A stretch of DNA of 64,000 nt from Hypomyces perniciosus (GCA_008477525.1 SPDT01000005.1:5256925-5320924), one strand, 5' to 3'; shown: positions 47,495 through 60,554, counted from the first letter of the stretch. The notes: generated from the sequence alone by a model not told the origin. Program-made: numbers and translations.

Positions 47495-48437
47495 GAGGCA
47501 GGCGAGGTTTGAGATGCATGAATCTGAACCTCGTGACTGAGGGTAAGTTGATGTCCAGGGCGAAGGTTCGGATGGCGTTATGTGGTGCCTTTTGGGACGG
47601 CAATGGATCACACAGTTATTGGCTGCTATTATTCGGCATATGGACGGCATTAGGCGCGGATATGCACATGCGAGGACCTGCATTATACTGGCTAGAGAGC
47701 TTACGGAGGGTCATTTGCTGATAGACAGATGCTCTAGGATGAGGGCCGGGTATGACGTAGGGCCAGCATCCATTTCGAGGAGCAATTTTAATACTTCATG
47801 TACACTACTGTAGACGAATAAAGGCAAAAAAGGCATCAGAGGTTGTAGGCAGTCCTATAGTGGAAGAACCCATGTGGCCATGTGCTGTGGTCAGGGTGGC
47901 GCACATGATGCATCTCATGGCTGGTGATAGAGGGTCAGCCGGGGCGTTTTTAAGTGTTGAAAGCTCCATGCTTCGTATACCCCCGGATTAACGATGGATA
48001 TCACGAGAGAGTAAATGGTTACATTTGTAATGGAATCTCAGAATGTTCCTGATTTTTCTTACCATTTTCCGTTGCCATATCATATAAACTAAAATAATCG
48101 ACAGGGAGGAGTAAGAGTCGTGACTTGACGTTTCGTTGTGAGGCGACCTGGTGTAGTAGTGTAAGCCTCAGTAAGCCCTGAGAGGGCAGAAGAGGGAGTG
48201 AGCAGGTGACGAGGCAACCAAAGTTGGTCACGGAAGACCTCTTCATTGCGGAAGATTTCTTTCATTTATTTCCTTTCTTTTCATTTCTTTGTGTTTCGTT
48301 TTTCAATATTTATCTTGCCTCTATCTTGCGCTTTGTGGAGGTCGATTTAGGCGTCTAGTGGAACAACCAGATCGTGGACATCACGGCTAGTGACAGAAGT
48401 CAGTGGAGGAAATACAGCGAGGTTACAGCGCTAGGAT
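47495..48437. other. Spacer before the hydrolase-CorA gene
   Basis: No gene is supported; open frames just after the 47494 stop are short and lack family content. Confidence 0.6.
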
Positions 48438-51400
48438 ATGGCTACAGGCGGTGGGGGCTGGACGAAGCAGCCCGCTACGAGCCCTGCAATGGAGTCAACC
48501 AACGACGCGGACTCCCTGCACGTCAATCCAGGCAGTCCGCGAAGTCTTCCTTTTCCATATACAATCGCAGTGCCGCCGCCATTGCAGTATGGCTCGAATG
48601 AGAAGCCGCCAAGTTCTGGGACAGACGAGACTGATCTCAAGGCGGATGAGGACGAGGAAGTTCAGGAAAAGCAGCCTGTGGCGGAAGAAGGAGAAGAGTC
48701 TGGGAACCTGTTGACAAGGTTTACCATTGACCCTGCTGGGGAACTTACTCATGATGAGACTACTGTTGATGTCGTCACGGTGCCATGTCCCGGAGGCCAT
48801 CCTCTTCGTTCTTGGAATAGAGATGGCCTCATGGGTCGATACTTTGGTGTGCCATCCATGCGAGATGCAGAGGTCAATGAGCTGGAGAGACCGGGCTCGT
48901 CATGGGTGAGGCAGGGCATTCGGCGGGAGGCAGATAGGGCAAGGATTCTGCTGTATGAACATCCGGAGGTGTCTGAGGGTACGACTCTGAATAAGCTAGC
49001 GAGTGCGCTGTTGGAGGAGCTGAGAGCGTTGAGGACGAGGGAGGGTCAGGAGAGGCCTTTGGTGTTTATCGGGCATAGTATTGGAGGGTTGGTGGTGAAG
49101 ATGGCGTTGGTGAAGGCGAGTAGGGATGGGAGGTATGAGGGCATACTGAAGGAATGCTATGGCGTTGCTTTCTTTGGTAAGAAACTCTGCTGCTCATGTC
49201 ACTTGTTCGTTCAACCTTGGCTGACAAGATTCATTCAGGCACGCCGCATCAGGGGTCCAGCTACTTTGCTATGCCAAGTCTAGCCTCTAGCATTCAAAAC
49301 CTCCTCCAGCTCTCGGCTCCTCTGCCTTCATCACTGACATACGACCTGCGCATGGGGAACAGTCTCCTTCTCCACGTGGACGAAGACTTCAAGACCATGT
49401 CGGATGACTTGCGCGTGTGGACATTCTACGAAACGATCGACTCTCGCCTCTCGGGGAGCTCGTCCGGTGATGTGTACTTCACTGCACCACTGACGTCTAT
49501 CAAGTCGGCCATCCTGGGCATGCGACAGGAGCGCATTTTCCCCTTGCAGAGTGACCATGCCAACATTGCCTCGTTTGGGAGACACAACGTGCATACCCTG
49601 CGCCTGTTCTTGGAGCAGCTGGCGGGGCAGATTGAGAGAGCTGATGCAAATGCGAGGGAAGACACGAGCGGCGGGAGGTGGACGCTGAATTTGGAGCAGA
49701 AGGTGGCTGTTGAAGTTCATGGGTTCTTTGACGAGGCGGCATCCGGAGCGGCGGATGGGACGGTTAGGGCGTGGTCGACGAGACTACCCCTGAAAGAGTT
49801 CCTGAGCAAAGGGCCTGAGGAGTGTCTCACTGAGAGGTTGAATGAGATGGAAGGACCGCCGGAAGAAAGCAGGTTTCTTGCGTCGAGAGGGAGGACTTCT
49901 GTGGTTGAGATGGATGGTTTGGGTGGTGATGTTCAGCCGATTCCATTTCCACCAAACCCCATGACTGTCAAGAATGCCCTTGGAATCAAACAGAATGAAC
50001 AGCGGATGTCGCCTCTCCCCCAGATTGAGGTGCCGCCATCGCCAGTTATTCTTCCGGTCGACGCGCCTCATGCAAGGCCGGGAGGACGGACAGAATCTGC
50101 GCCAACGGCGATTCCACGACCTCCTGGTGCTGGCCCTCTGACACCTCCATTTCGACCCATCTCACCTCCTACCAGATACTCGACCCCTATTCGCAAACCG
50201 TCGCCGCTTATCCACTTAAGTATGGATCAAGACCTTGCCATCGATCGGCTTTCACCTCCAATCCGAGGTCGTGTTGGCCGCTCCTTCAGTCGCTCCATGA
50301 GTCTGGGTAGCGTAGCTGGAGGTGTATCCCCACCGCGGTATCGCGACTTCCCACCCTTCTCACAGCGCAGTCGGAGCACCTTTGACGGGGCACTAAGCGG
50401 AGAGGATGGCAATGGGGATGATGACGATGGGCTTGATGCCTCGCCGCAGCTTCCGGAGGCGGTTGTGGCAATTCGCAAGATGGCCAAGGATGGGAAGCGC
50501 AGGACAAGCGAGACGGTGATCGTGGATGAGGTGGTGCAGGTTGCGTTTGCGAAGCCGGAGGTGAAGGCGAGGAAGTTTGTGTGGATTCATGTGCCTTTCA
50601 ACAATCCAACCTGGGTGACGGTGAGTTTGTGTGCTGTTTATTGCTAGGGAGCCTTCGAGACTGACTTGGGAATAGAGTGTTCTTCGGACATTGCAGGTTT
50701 CTTATAAGAGGGACTTTTCGGCATTATCGAATCATGATTTCTGGATGAGAAGGCATACGCGTGGTAGACACTCGCAGCACTATGCGTATTTTGCGAAGCC
50801 GGGTTGCTACTTCACTGCTCCGCGAACCTGTAGGTTGTCCCCATCTACATGGTAGCCCTTGGCAAGTTAACGTTGTACTCATTGATTCAAGTATCCCCTC
50901 GCAGCCGTCCGATCGCAAGCCGGTCCCTCTCGCCCAGATCTCCGGATGATGCCATGTATACTTGCCTGTTTCTCCCCTACCTTCATTTTGATTCGTACAA
51001 GAGGTTGATTCGCCGCCGAGAGCTCATTTCACAGCGCCTTGCTCATGGGCGGGCACGGCCTATACCTGAATCCGTGGCCAAGTCGGACTCACTGGAGTTG
51101 CAGGTTATTTGGGAATTCCTGGGACACGATCCACCGATAAACTGCCGCCGCACACTGGACCAGTTTGGATACCCCTCGTTAAGGGACACGAGGTCCCGGG
51201 ACGATGATCAGATGCTGTACAAACTAACGAAGGAGAGAGATTGCGGGGTGGACGAGCATAGGGGACTTCACAGGCAGATGTCGAGTACCAAGTCGTCTGG
51301 ATCAGATGAGGGTGAAAGTGGTAGTGGTAGTGGAAGTGGTACCAGCAGCTGGAGGGAGAGGTTGTCTAGACGGGACGCAGACAACGATGAAGCGCAAGAG

Positions 51401-52781
51401 GAAGAAGTGCTCAACGGCAACGTCTTGATGGTGGACCAACTTTGGCTGTGGGCTCTGTCATCCCGTGAGTTGATAGAGTATCGGTTATTGTCGTGCAATC
51501 ACTTACATGTGTTAGACACTTTGGTATCCTTCTTCCCGAAGAGAGAAGGTGATCCTATCGAAGGACCGCTGTATCAGCAAGCAGATCTCCGAGATAGCAT
51601 ATTCAACGACGTGAACGTGGACCTCACGCGCCAGTGTGAGAATGCACTGGACTTGGCGGCCCTAGCAGCCCTCCATGCCGTCAGCGTTCTTCTTGATCGC
51701 TCCTCACATCCAGACTTGGAAGTTTTCCGGATATTCGAAGAAGCTATCAGTGTTCTTGTAAGAGTAATTGCCGTGATGGAAACGCTTTTCAGCTAACCTG
51801 TGCCAGACCGAGAAGCTCACGACATCACTTAAAGACTTTCGCTCAGAGGGCTTCCGTGACAAGGCCTTTGACTACGAGCCCGTCGAGAATAAGACGCGCT
51901 CTATCCGAGCACGTCACAAAGAAGAAGGGCGTCGGGCAGAAGAAGAGAACAGGGACAACACCTCGGCCCTGCTGGAGCTGCGAGACATTGAAGATGAGCT
52001 GCTGATCCTGTTGCATCTGTTCGAGCTGCAGTCCAAGATCATTTCGGCTATGCACGCCACGTATAACCGCCCGGAAATGCGGGACCAGACGATCCACGGC
52101 AGAGTGTTCCTTAATGAGGCGCTGAAGCGACTGAGCGAGTACATGCACCATGCGGATGAAATGATTCGGCGCGTGAGAAGCACGAGAGACGAATACGACA
52201 AGCTGCTCCAGATGGTACAGCGTCAGGCGCAGGTTGATGAGGTGCGGCTGAGCAGACTGCATGCCGACCTGGCTAGCGCGCAGAGCAGAAGCGTTCTGAT
52301 CTTCACGACGTTCACGGTCATCTTCCTGCCGCTGCAGTTCTTCACAGGCGTGTTTGGCATGAACACACAAGAATGGGGCGGGGAGAACAATCTCTCGCTC
52401 AGGACGATTGGAATTGTGGCCCTTCCTACAAGCTTCATCATGGTCGTCGCGACATTGATTGTTGCTTGGAGCACCAACGTAAGGCGGTGCTTCAAGTGGT
52501 TGGGCAGACAACACGGCTGGGCGATGCGGTGGCTGTACGTGGTGATTTGGCGGCCAGTGACGAGGGCGGTGGTGAAGTCGGTGATGGACAAGATACAAAG
52601 GCAAGGCCAGAGGAGAGAGGAGAGAGAGGGGAAGGGGATGTTGAATAAGGAGACGAGTGACTTTTGGGAGAGGCATAGGCTAGAGCGGGAGAGAGGGTAT
52701 CAGATGCCGGAGGTGAATAAGGCGATTGGGGCGAGACAGGGGAAGACTTGGAGCAAGTCCAAGGAGAGCCGGGGGAAGTGA
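48438..52781 (+). CDS. Large fusion protein: alpha/beta-hydrolase domain plus CorA-like Mg2+-transporter domain
   Basis: Six exons (48438-49176, 49239-50620, 50676-50829, 50892-51464, 51516-51757 and 51807-52781) give 1354 residues. Residues from about 110 form a serine-hydrolase domain of the DUF676/PGAP1/SesB-like type, with VDVVTVPCPGGHPLRSW, the nucleophile Ser214 in FIGHSIGGLVVKMAL, GVAFFGTPHQGSS across the first splice, and a downstream SDHANIASF that should hold the catalytic His. A Pro/Ser-rich linker (about 520-690) follows. The C-terminal third is CorA-like: a coiled region (EDELLILLHLFELQ), then TM1, the diagnostic Gly1214-Met-Asn motif in GVFGMNTQEWGGENN, and TM2, with a basic cytosolic tail. 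Similar hydrolase domains are common at the N-terminus of fungal NLR-type proteins. Role unknown; a membrane-bound enzyme or signalling protein is an inference. Confidence 0.88.
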
Positions 52782-53120
52782 GTTAAATTTTGCTTGTAAT
52801 CTTTATTTGCGGAACGGGGAATGGTGGTTTGCATCAAAGGCAGCATATAATTTGGCTTCCCTATGTGTCTCCGGCCCCAAGGCTCCGTCACGGCCCCACT
52901 TACATCCGTTGGCCCCGCACAACTCCGGAAGCAAAAGAGCTCCAAATAACCCCAGGCCATTAAGTCACAAGTGAAGCCCCATTCTAATGTGTTTGTGGAT
53001 AAAACTAGAGAGACATGCGAAAGGTTTTCTCATTGTTTGGTCTACTGACTAAAGGAGAACTTGCGTCGGGATTTGGTGTTGTCAGGAGTTGGAGATTGAT
53101 CAATTACTATATCTAGCTTT
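52782..53120. other. Convergent spacer, CorA fusion / amino-acid transporter
   Basis: Short 3' region for both genes; nothing else is seen. Confidence 0.6.
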
Positions 53121-54511
53121 TTATGAGCGGCAGGTAAAAGGGCTGTGAGCGTTACCATTGGAGGTTTCCTTGATCTATAAAAGAGTTAGTCACTGTATCG
53201 TTATACAAAAGCAAGTGGGCAACTTACGATATCCACAATAGTAGCGTAGGTGCCAGCAACGAGAGTTACGGCGCCAATGACGAAAGCCAGGATACTTCCG
53301 ATGCTGATGAGAGCGTTCTCACGAGAGAACCACTTGCCCTTGCAAAGAAGCTGGAACCACATGATGGCAGGAATGTAGAATGAGAATCCCGTAACGAAGA
53401 GAGCTGAAGCAAGGGACAGCAGGTCGGAGAAGATGGGAATGGCCTCAGCGATAATCCAAGCGAAAATGGTGAAAACAGTCACCAGAACAATCCAGGCAGC
53501 CCAGCCCTTGGCCGTGTTGATGTACTGGATAATCGACTTCTTCCACATGCGCGCATGGAGGTAGCGAAGAGCCACGGTCGAGTTAATAGAGCCGGAGATG
53601 AAGATGACGGGCAGGGCAACTCCAAAGGCAATCTTCGAGATGAGCGGACCAGCGGAGAGCAGTGCAGGAGACTGGACAGAGGGTCCGATAAATGCATAGC
53701 ACAACGCGCCAGTCAGTGTATAGATGAAGATCTGGACAATGCAGGAGGCCCAAATGGACTTCATGTAGTCCTTTGGCGTGTGCATCTCATCCATGAATGA
53801 GAATTGGCCAATGGCGAAGCTGAAAGCGAAGATGATGTTGCTGACGGCGACGAAGGCCTCGGAGAAGGTCACTCCCTCTCTGGGCCAGGCTGACCACTGA
53901 ACGCCCGAAAGGCCGGCGGGAGAGTCACGGGCCTGGACACCCGTAGCGATGACCGTGATTCCAATAGCGACAACAATAGACACGAAGTCGATGTAACCAA
54001 GGATAGCCACTTCGGTGAATGATGGAGGGATGGCGAGGATGAGCAGGATGATGGCTGAAACAGCAGAGAAGGCGATGGAGCAAACGTGGCCGCCGTTGAG
54101 ATTGCCCAAAGCAATGCTGCCGGTCAGGGCGTGTGAGCCCACGACCATCACGAGCTCCATAACCAAGGCAGCACCAAACACCTCATATCCAAATCGACCC
54201 AGCATGAGCCTTCCAGCATCAGCATAATTTGTGATATGAGGGTACTTCAACTTGACCTGGCCCACGAGGTAGCTTGTGAAGATCGATATCAAGCCAAGCG
54301 TAATGGTCAGGAATACACCGGGGAACATTCCAAGTGTGTGGAAAGCGGAGGGCAAGCTGAGGGCTCCGAGAGCAATGGCTTCGACGACGGTGACAACAGC
54401 CAGGCGTTTCCATCCCAGCCGGTGGAAGTGAGCGTTGCCATCGGCGGCCTTTTGCTTCATTCGATCATCACCAGCGTCATCGCTTGTCTCGGCAAAGATT
54501 CGGTCGGCCAT
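53121..54511 (-). CDS. Amino-acid transporter, AAAP/AVT family
   Basis: A secondary transporter of the amino acid/auxin permease superfamily, moving neutral amino acids across the plasma or vacuolar membrane. Exon 1 (54511-53228) and a small exon 2 (53174-53121), joined by a 53-nt intron, give 445 residues. The soluble N-terminus (about 35 residues) is followed by roughly 11 hydrophobic segments; VVTVVEAIALGALSLPSAF is the family-typical TM1, and FSFAIGQFSFMDEMHTPKDY the mid-protein signature loop. The last exon adds ETSNGNAHSPFTC, the usual fungal terminus ending in a PF(S/T)C motif, which supports the splice. This is the last confident gene before the telomere. The substrate cannot be specified. 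Confidence 0.92.
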
Positions 54512-56755
54512 TGTGAGATGAGGATGTTCAGCCCGCTGTGGTTACCACTGTTGAATGACGGAAGGGACAATCCCGTCTGTGGGGGGGGAGCGGGTGATAT
54601 TATATATTAGGAGAGATGAGGATGGGTTAGGCAAGAGGAGAGTCCACCTGCTCAAGTTCCGGGTTATGAGCTTTTATGTACGAAGTTTGTTAACGGCTGT
54701 TTGATAAAACTAGCGTCAGGAGGGATTAGGACCCATATATGATACGCCTTGAAGCGGATGAGCTTTAATCGGTGATCCCTCCCCTGGTTTTCCTCTACTA
54801 CATGTACATACTATCCTCCACAAAACCCCATAGTTACAACGGTACCCATACACCCCCCCACAGCAGATGATGCATAATTTGATACTAGATCTAATGCCCA
54901 GTCATATTGTCATTGTCTGGGGAATTTCTGGGGGAAGGTCTGGGGAAATGCTGCACAAACTACGTGAGATGCCATCAGAAACTGGATGAGCCGGAAGTGT
55001 GGTTCCGTGGATGTTACGGAGGATGAGTCCACCATGTTTCTATGTGGTAATCAGAAAGCGTCTAGAAAAATTCTAGAATATTTGAGTCATGTTTTACTAG
55101 AAAAAATTTGCTGATCAGTGGAGCTCCCACCAACCATGTTGTATATCACGCCCTTGATGGGACCACTTGTGGATGATATAATCTCCCGAGATCCATCTTT
55201 TTAGTCATGGTGAGAACTTTCTAAACAAACAATTTTTTTTACCGAGCGGTTTAGTTTCCGTCGACGGGGTATTGGCATTCTCGAGATACACATCAATTGC
55301 TATAGAATGCTGGTTTCTGTATGAATATCGTCCCTTTACGGATTTTTGGCTGTCAAATGTCTGCCAATTCTATGCCCAGCCGTTCCAAGCAAATACTATG
55401 CATACTATGGAGTATACTTGGCGTCCGGCAATAATGGCCCGACCCGAAGAACGACAGCCGGCCAGGGGTAGAGCGACTACTGCCTGTATGTAGTAATTAG
55501 TGCCTCAAGGATAATTGCTCGGCATTAGTAAAAGGCGCGCCTGACAGTGACAGGGGCTTCCGATGATCTGACCAGCGGTGTGTTCGGATCGGAGCAGTCC
55601 GTATTATTATCCGTTCGCGCCCTCTTGGTGTCGTTACGAGTATAAACGCCCGGCTGTTGCGAGCATAATCGGGCTGCCGACTCATATTCAGTCTTGCAGA
55701 TCAGCCATAAGCAGTACGTGTAAGTGTACGTGTAAGTTGACATAGGTCTTCTCTGCCGTGAGAAAGAACACGCTAGTAGTAGTACTACGTGAGCTTTTCA
55801 TAGCCTTTCTCCGGTATCGGTAGAAGTAAACTGCTCCATACGGTTGTCCCGAGAAAATCCGTTCAGTTCCGGGATCCACAACATCTACCGTGGTAAGCGC
55901 TAGACATCATATTTTCCAACAACGTCACCATCATGCCATACCAGTTCTTAACTTAGATTCCAGATTACTATTAAATAAACTGCAACAGAGTTATTTTTGC
56001 TGAAGCTAATAGTACCATCTTGAATGTACTATGAGTTTTTCATATTAGTATTCTATGCTTATGCGGCATATTACAAAGGACTGCTATTTAACTCTACCAC
56101 TTATTGGTGGATCTCTCAACATGGTAGTTCTAATACGGTTATCAGTTAATTCCGCAGCTAGATTGTAGTTTGGATGTGTGTTTGCTATTGGTTGGTCGTA
56201 ATAGTTGAGATCAAACCAGATATTTACGCACTACGGGTGCTCCGTACTACTTGCCTAATTACAGAATATTAGATACTAATTCGTACTACCTTAGGGAATA
56301 CGGTCGGCGTCTAGCTAGTTACAACTAGTTTTTCTGAGACCCATGATTTAGTTGGTTAATGAATAGCTTTTAAAGAACCTCCTTAGTCAACCCATCAGGA
56401 GACAACTATTATCGCCACATGGCCCACAGGGTCCTAAGTCAATGGAGGGAGATATATGAAAACGCATTCTAGAACATAGGCTGTAGTTTTAGGGCGTGTC
56501 GATACCTTTGAGACTGCCTTAGCTATACCGGCTGGGCCTTGTAGTGAAAGCTGCATAAGCGTACATGTGGACTGCATGTGAAACACTCCCAAGTCTCTCA
56601 ATGTAACCATCCATGCAGGATGCACTGCAATCCACAGGGCTGAATCCATATCTTTGATCTATTCCATGTTGTCAGACCTAGTCGATGAGCGTAACAGTTA
56701 TTGGCAAGGAATCCTCTTAATTAAAGCTAACTCGAAATTAGGAAAATGGAGGGTG
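54512..56755. other. Gene-free transition zone towards the subtelomere
   Basis: No gene can be supported. Base composition is near normal but slides towards AT, with many TACTACGT/CTCCGTACTAC-type short motifs (55780-55790, 56238-56290). Open frames here are short. Confidence 0.6.
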
Positions 56756-57413
56756 CCTAGGGCGGCCGATATTAAAATATAAGGAATTATGCTATAGATA
56801 TAAGTGATACTTAAATGATATTATAAAAGAGATAATAGCTAAATGTAAATAATATAACATACCCTTTAACTTAAACTATATAATAACTTTAGATTATTTA
56901 TTTTATTTATTTACTAATATTTCTTTTTAAATATTTCAATTTAAACAATTATAATAATATAAAAAAAGTATTTTTATAAATAAATAGTATTTAATATATT
57001 TTATAATAAAAAGGTAATAAAAACTAATAAATTTAAAAGATTTTATTTTTATTATTCAATTTTATTATATTTTAAATTTATTTCATTTCATTTTGTTTTA
57101 TATTATATAATAATATTATTCATAATATTATTTTCAACTTTTTAATTATTTTCTTTATATAAAGAAATACTTATTATTTAATTAAATAATTAATTATATA
57201 TAATAAATTATTACTTTTTAATAATAGTTTTATATTTATTTGATAAATAAAATAATGGGTTTATTATATTAAATTTAGTATTTATATTTAATTATATAAA
57301 CCAAAGCTTTATTTATAAGTTTTTTTTTTAAAAAAGTAAATACTTTTTATTAAACTAAAGTTAATAGTTTAATAAATTTATTAAAATAACAAGGTTATAC
57401 TGAACCTCATTTA
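56756..57413. repeat. Extremely AT-rich block
   Basis: Almost pure A and T with dense TpA steps and hardly any C or G. This is the composition expected of repeat DNA exhausted by C-to-T mutation (RIP). No residual coding or repeat structure could be recognised. The left boundary is sharp, near 56,755. Confidence 0.8.
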
Positions 57414-57955
57414 TGTGTGGCTTCTAGGAAGCTGCACACACAACGCAGCAATAAGGAAACGACTGAGAGTTTACTGGGTAAACAATGGACTAAACAATTA
57501 AATTGTAACTAATCTAATAGCTGAAAAGCTATAGGATATCTAGTGATGTGCGGCTGTATTATAGAAGTGATTGTAGAATAATGCTTTGTCTTCTATAATA
57601 GTCCTCTGACCGAATAATAGGTGTATAGCGGCAGAATTGGGTTCGTGGCCGCATTCCTATTTTCCGCAAAATTCATTTATATAGGAAATCGGCCAAATCG
57701 ACTCACGGCCATACAAACAGGAAACCATTTTAGTCAGATTTTTCACAATAGCCATTATAGCCATTATATTGAGTCTAGGGTAGGCGGGGCAGCTGGTCCT
57801 AGCTCAATTATTATCATTGAAGATAACAGAAATTTCCTAACTTACACCAAAGTTCCTCCGGAACTCGGTCCTAGCATCGGGCCTAATTCCGGGTCTAGCC
57901 GGAATAGGAAGGTTACTCAAATACACTGAAATCCTTACTTTTTAGCCCTCCTTTT
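57414..57955. other. GC-normal island inside AT-rich subtelomere
   Basis: About 540 bp of ordinary composition between two AT-rich blocks. It starts with a near-palindrome (57414-57440, arms TGTGTGGCTTC and GAAGC-TG-CACACA). It also contains a perfect 11-bp inverted repeat (57557-57567 and 57590-57600, TATTATAGAAG / CTTCTATAATA). An open frame at 57621-57929 has Ser/Gly/Asn-rich low-complexity content and is probably not a gene. This could be an unmutated insertion or a remnant of another element. Confidence 0.55.
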
Positions 57956-58779
57956 TAACAAAATTATATAAATAACTATTTTATAACTATATAACTATTA
58001 TTAAAGTTTAAAATAATATTAATATTATAGTATTAACTATAATATAAAGTTAATACTTAGCTATATAAGTTCTAGTTATATAACTATACCTTAATATATT
58101 CCTAATAGCTATAGCTTTCTATAAAGCTTTAAAGCTTTTTTACTCTTTATAGTATAATAATAATATTTACTTTAACCTACCTTATTATATTATAATAGTT
58201 TATATGATTCTTTTATAAAGTATAAATTAAATTACTTATAAATTCCCTTTTATTTTTAAAGCTATAAGAATAAGTAGTGCTATTTATATAGATAAAAATT
58301 GCTATTTATATAGATAGTCCATACACTACCCGCAAAAATCTCCCTACAGCTCTTTATACTCTGCAACTTAATTCTTTATATAACAGCTATTTACAGTATA
58401 TCAGATTACTTTAAATAATAAGTTTTTATTATCCCCTTTATCTACCTATATAAAGGCTAACTATTCTCCCCGCTATATAGCTAGTATAATTTCATTAATC
58501 CCCTCTTTAATTTTAGCTAAAGCTATAGTTAAAATATAGCTTTATTGTTATAATATTTTGGTGACCCGCGAGCCTCTGCAGCCCTTAAAACGCTAAAATA
58601 ATAATCTAGAGCTTTATAGTATCTGCTATAAATTAATAAAGCTATTTTCTTAAATTATAAAGGGGTTTGCTAAATATTAAGGTTTAGTCGGCGTGTAGGC
58701 AGTCGCCCTTTAGGTTGCCCTTTAAGTTGCCCTTGCCCTTTTTATGGTTACTGTAACTGTTAAAGTTATTAAGTCTGTT
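57956..58779. repeat. AT-rich decayed repeat DNA left of the gypsy 5' LTR
   Basis: RIP-like composition with scattered surviving GC patches: TGGTGACCCGCGAGCCTC near 58560, and four imperfect GCCCTTTAGGTT units at about 58705-58740. A 17-bp direct repeat (TGCTATTTATATAGATA) occurs at 58278 and 58300. The TGGTGACCC patch resembles a primer-binding site next to an LTR end, so another element may end here, but I could not pair it. Confidence 0.45.
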
Positions 58780-59005
58780 TGTTACAGGCTAGGCCATGTC
58801 TCCCGGAATCACGACTACGCCGAATCCGGAAATACAACCAATACTAGACCGCTTACCTAATTAAGAAACCACCTCAGCTATAACCCTATACGCACAACTA
58901 TATAACGCATATATAGCTAATATAGAGCTTTTTTCCTTTAGCTATAGATAGATAATATAAAAGTGCCTTAACTGTATACTTTCCAGTTAGGCTATACCTG
59001 TTATA
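58780..59005 (+). repeat. Gypsy LTR, plus-strand copy (226 bp)
   Basis: Begins TGTTACAGGCTAGGCC and ends CCTGTTATA. It is the reverse complement partner of 60555-60780, with identical length and no indels; every difference I compared is a transition, as RIP produces. It keeps more C/G than the other copy (for example CCGGAATCACGACTACGCC). Confidence 0.88.
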
Positions 59006-60554
59006 TATCTATAGCTTAGCTACTACCTAGCCAATAAGTAATAGAACTTTTACTGTAAAAGGAAAATAGCGAATTTCAGAGACTAAGCCTCTAAAGGCAA
59101 TAATATATAGTTGTAGATTAAATTAACTATTCTACCTTTACAGGAATAAATAGCTGCATTAATAAAAAAGCTAGACTTTATAGCATTAGCGACTTAAAGG
59201 CTAAATAGCTAGGAAAATAAAATATTATTCTTTCTATAACTTAAGCAAAAACCTGTATAGGCTGTAACTATAAAGCTTATATTAACCTTTATAATAGAGT
59301 TTATATAAGCTTTTAAAGTTAAAAGGAAGCTACTCTTTAACCTATTTAAATTCTTAGGAAAGTAAAGGGAGTATACTATATAGGCATAAAATATATATAA
59401 AAAGCTTAAACTTAATAAAGAGTTTTATAATAGTAATAAAAAATAGTAATACTTTATTAACTCCTGCTTAAACGCTATATTTAAACAGGTAATCGCTACC
59501 TTTTATATATTAAAAGGAACTAATAGGAACTATAACTTAATGGAATTTCTATAATACCTAGACTATATATATAAAAATTAAAGACTTTAAAACTAAGCTG
59601 TATAAAAGTTGCGCACTTTTAAGCAAAAAAATAAAACTTTACTTTTATTTTTCTTTCCCTGCTTTAAATAAAAGCGTTTTAAAGTAAGCGGCAATAATTA
59701 GGCTAACTAAATTAAAATTATTTTCTTTAAAGGAGTATTATCTTTAAAACTATAATTTTGCTTAGTAATAGTAGACTTGCTGCTTACCTATAGCGAATAG
59801 TTTATTAAAGTCTAAAATATCGCTAGCTATATTAAACAATTAAATTTAAACTAATAAAATATAGGAGCTGCCTTAATAGGCTACTTTTAGCAGAAAAAAT
59901 ATAATAAACTTTAACTATATTACACTTTAAAAAACTATATATAAGCAGTTAATAAAAAGGGCAATACCTAGATAAAGGGCGTAAACTATATACAAAACTA
60001 GTGTTAATACAGCTTTTTAGCGAGTAAGGCAGATACTGCTTAAAAGGCTATATATTACTGTTATAGGAAAGAAAAATATATTGCCTAGTTTTGCAAAAAA
60101 GGCTATAAAGCCTAGGTATATTAAGTCTAAATTATTAACTGTAAATCTAATAATAATAACCAGTATACTAATAGCAAGGAAAATAATAACTTTAGCGATA
60201 AGTTAAAAGATTAGCTTTAATATAAAGTCAGGCATTAAAGCCTATAAAGGAAGAATTAAAAGGATAAAAGGAGTTTAAAGAGCAAATAACTAGCGAATCA
60301 GTAATATTATAAGCTAAAATAAAGAATATATCTATTATAGTACTATTTAATATTAGCTATAACTTTTATATTATTATAAACTCCTCCTTTACCTAAAAGT
60401 TATACCTCCTATAAATTAAGATTACTAAAAGGAAGATTAAGATATTTACTAAAATCTATAAAAAGGTAGAAACTAGCTGTATTACTGTTATTTACCTAGA
60501 TCTATATGGCTATATTAAACGTTAATACGCCTATATAGTAGATAAACTAGATTA
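58780..60554 (+). mobile_element. RIP-mutated Ty3/gypsy retrotransposon, 5' part (LTR, gag, protease)
   Basis: Plus-strand fragment. The 5' LTR (58780-59005) is followed by a decayed gag-like region. A zinc-knuckle-like stretch lies near 60059-60094, where the KEGHIAxFC pattern survives as KEKYIA*FC through G-to-A and C-to-T changes. At 60349-60357 the codons AAT-ATT-AGC stand where the retropepsin triad D-T-G (GAT-ACT-GGC) is expected, preceded by VLF. The post-protease segment continues to about 60554 and is then cut by the LTR of the opposing copy. All frames are broken by stops. Confidence 0.8.

Noticed and set aside
57621..57929. A 102-codon open frame in the subtelomeric island
   Set aside because: Low-complexity Ser/Gly/Asn/Ile content, no family, isolated in decayed repeat DNA.
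58780..59005. First read as the start of a gag protein, since it has ATG and an open stretch
   Set aside because: The same 226 bp recur in inverted orientation next to a polypurine tract and begin TGTTACA, so it is an LTR; the open reading is incidental.
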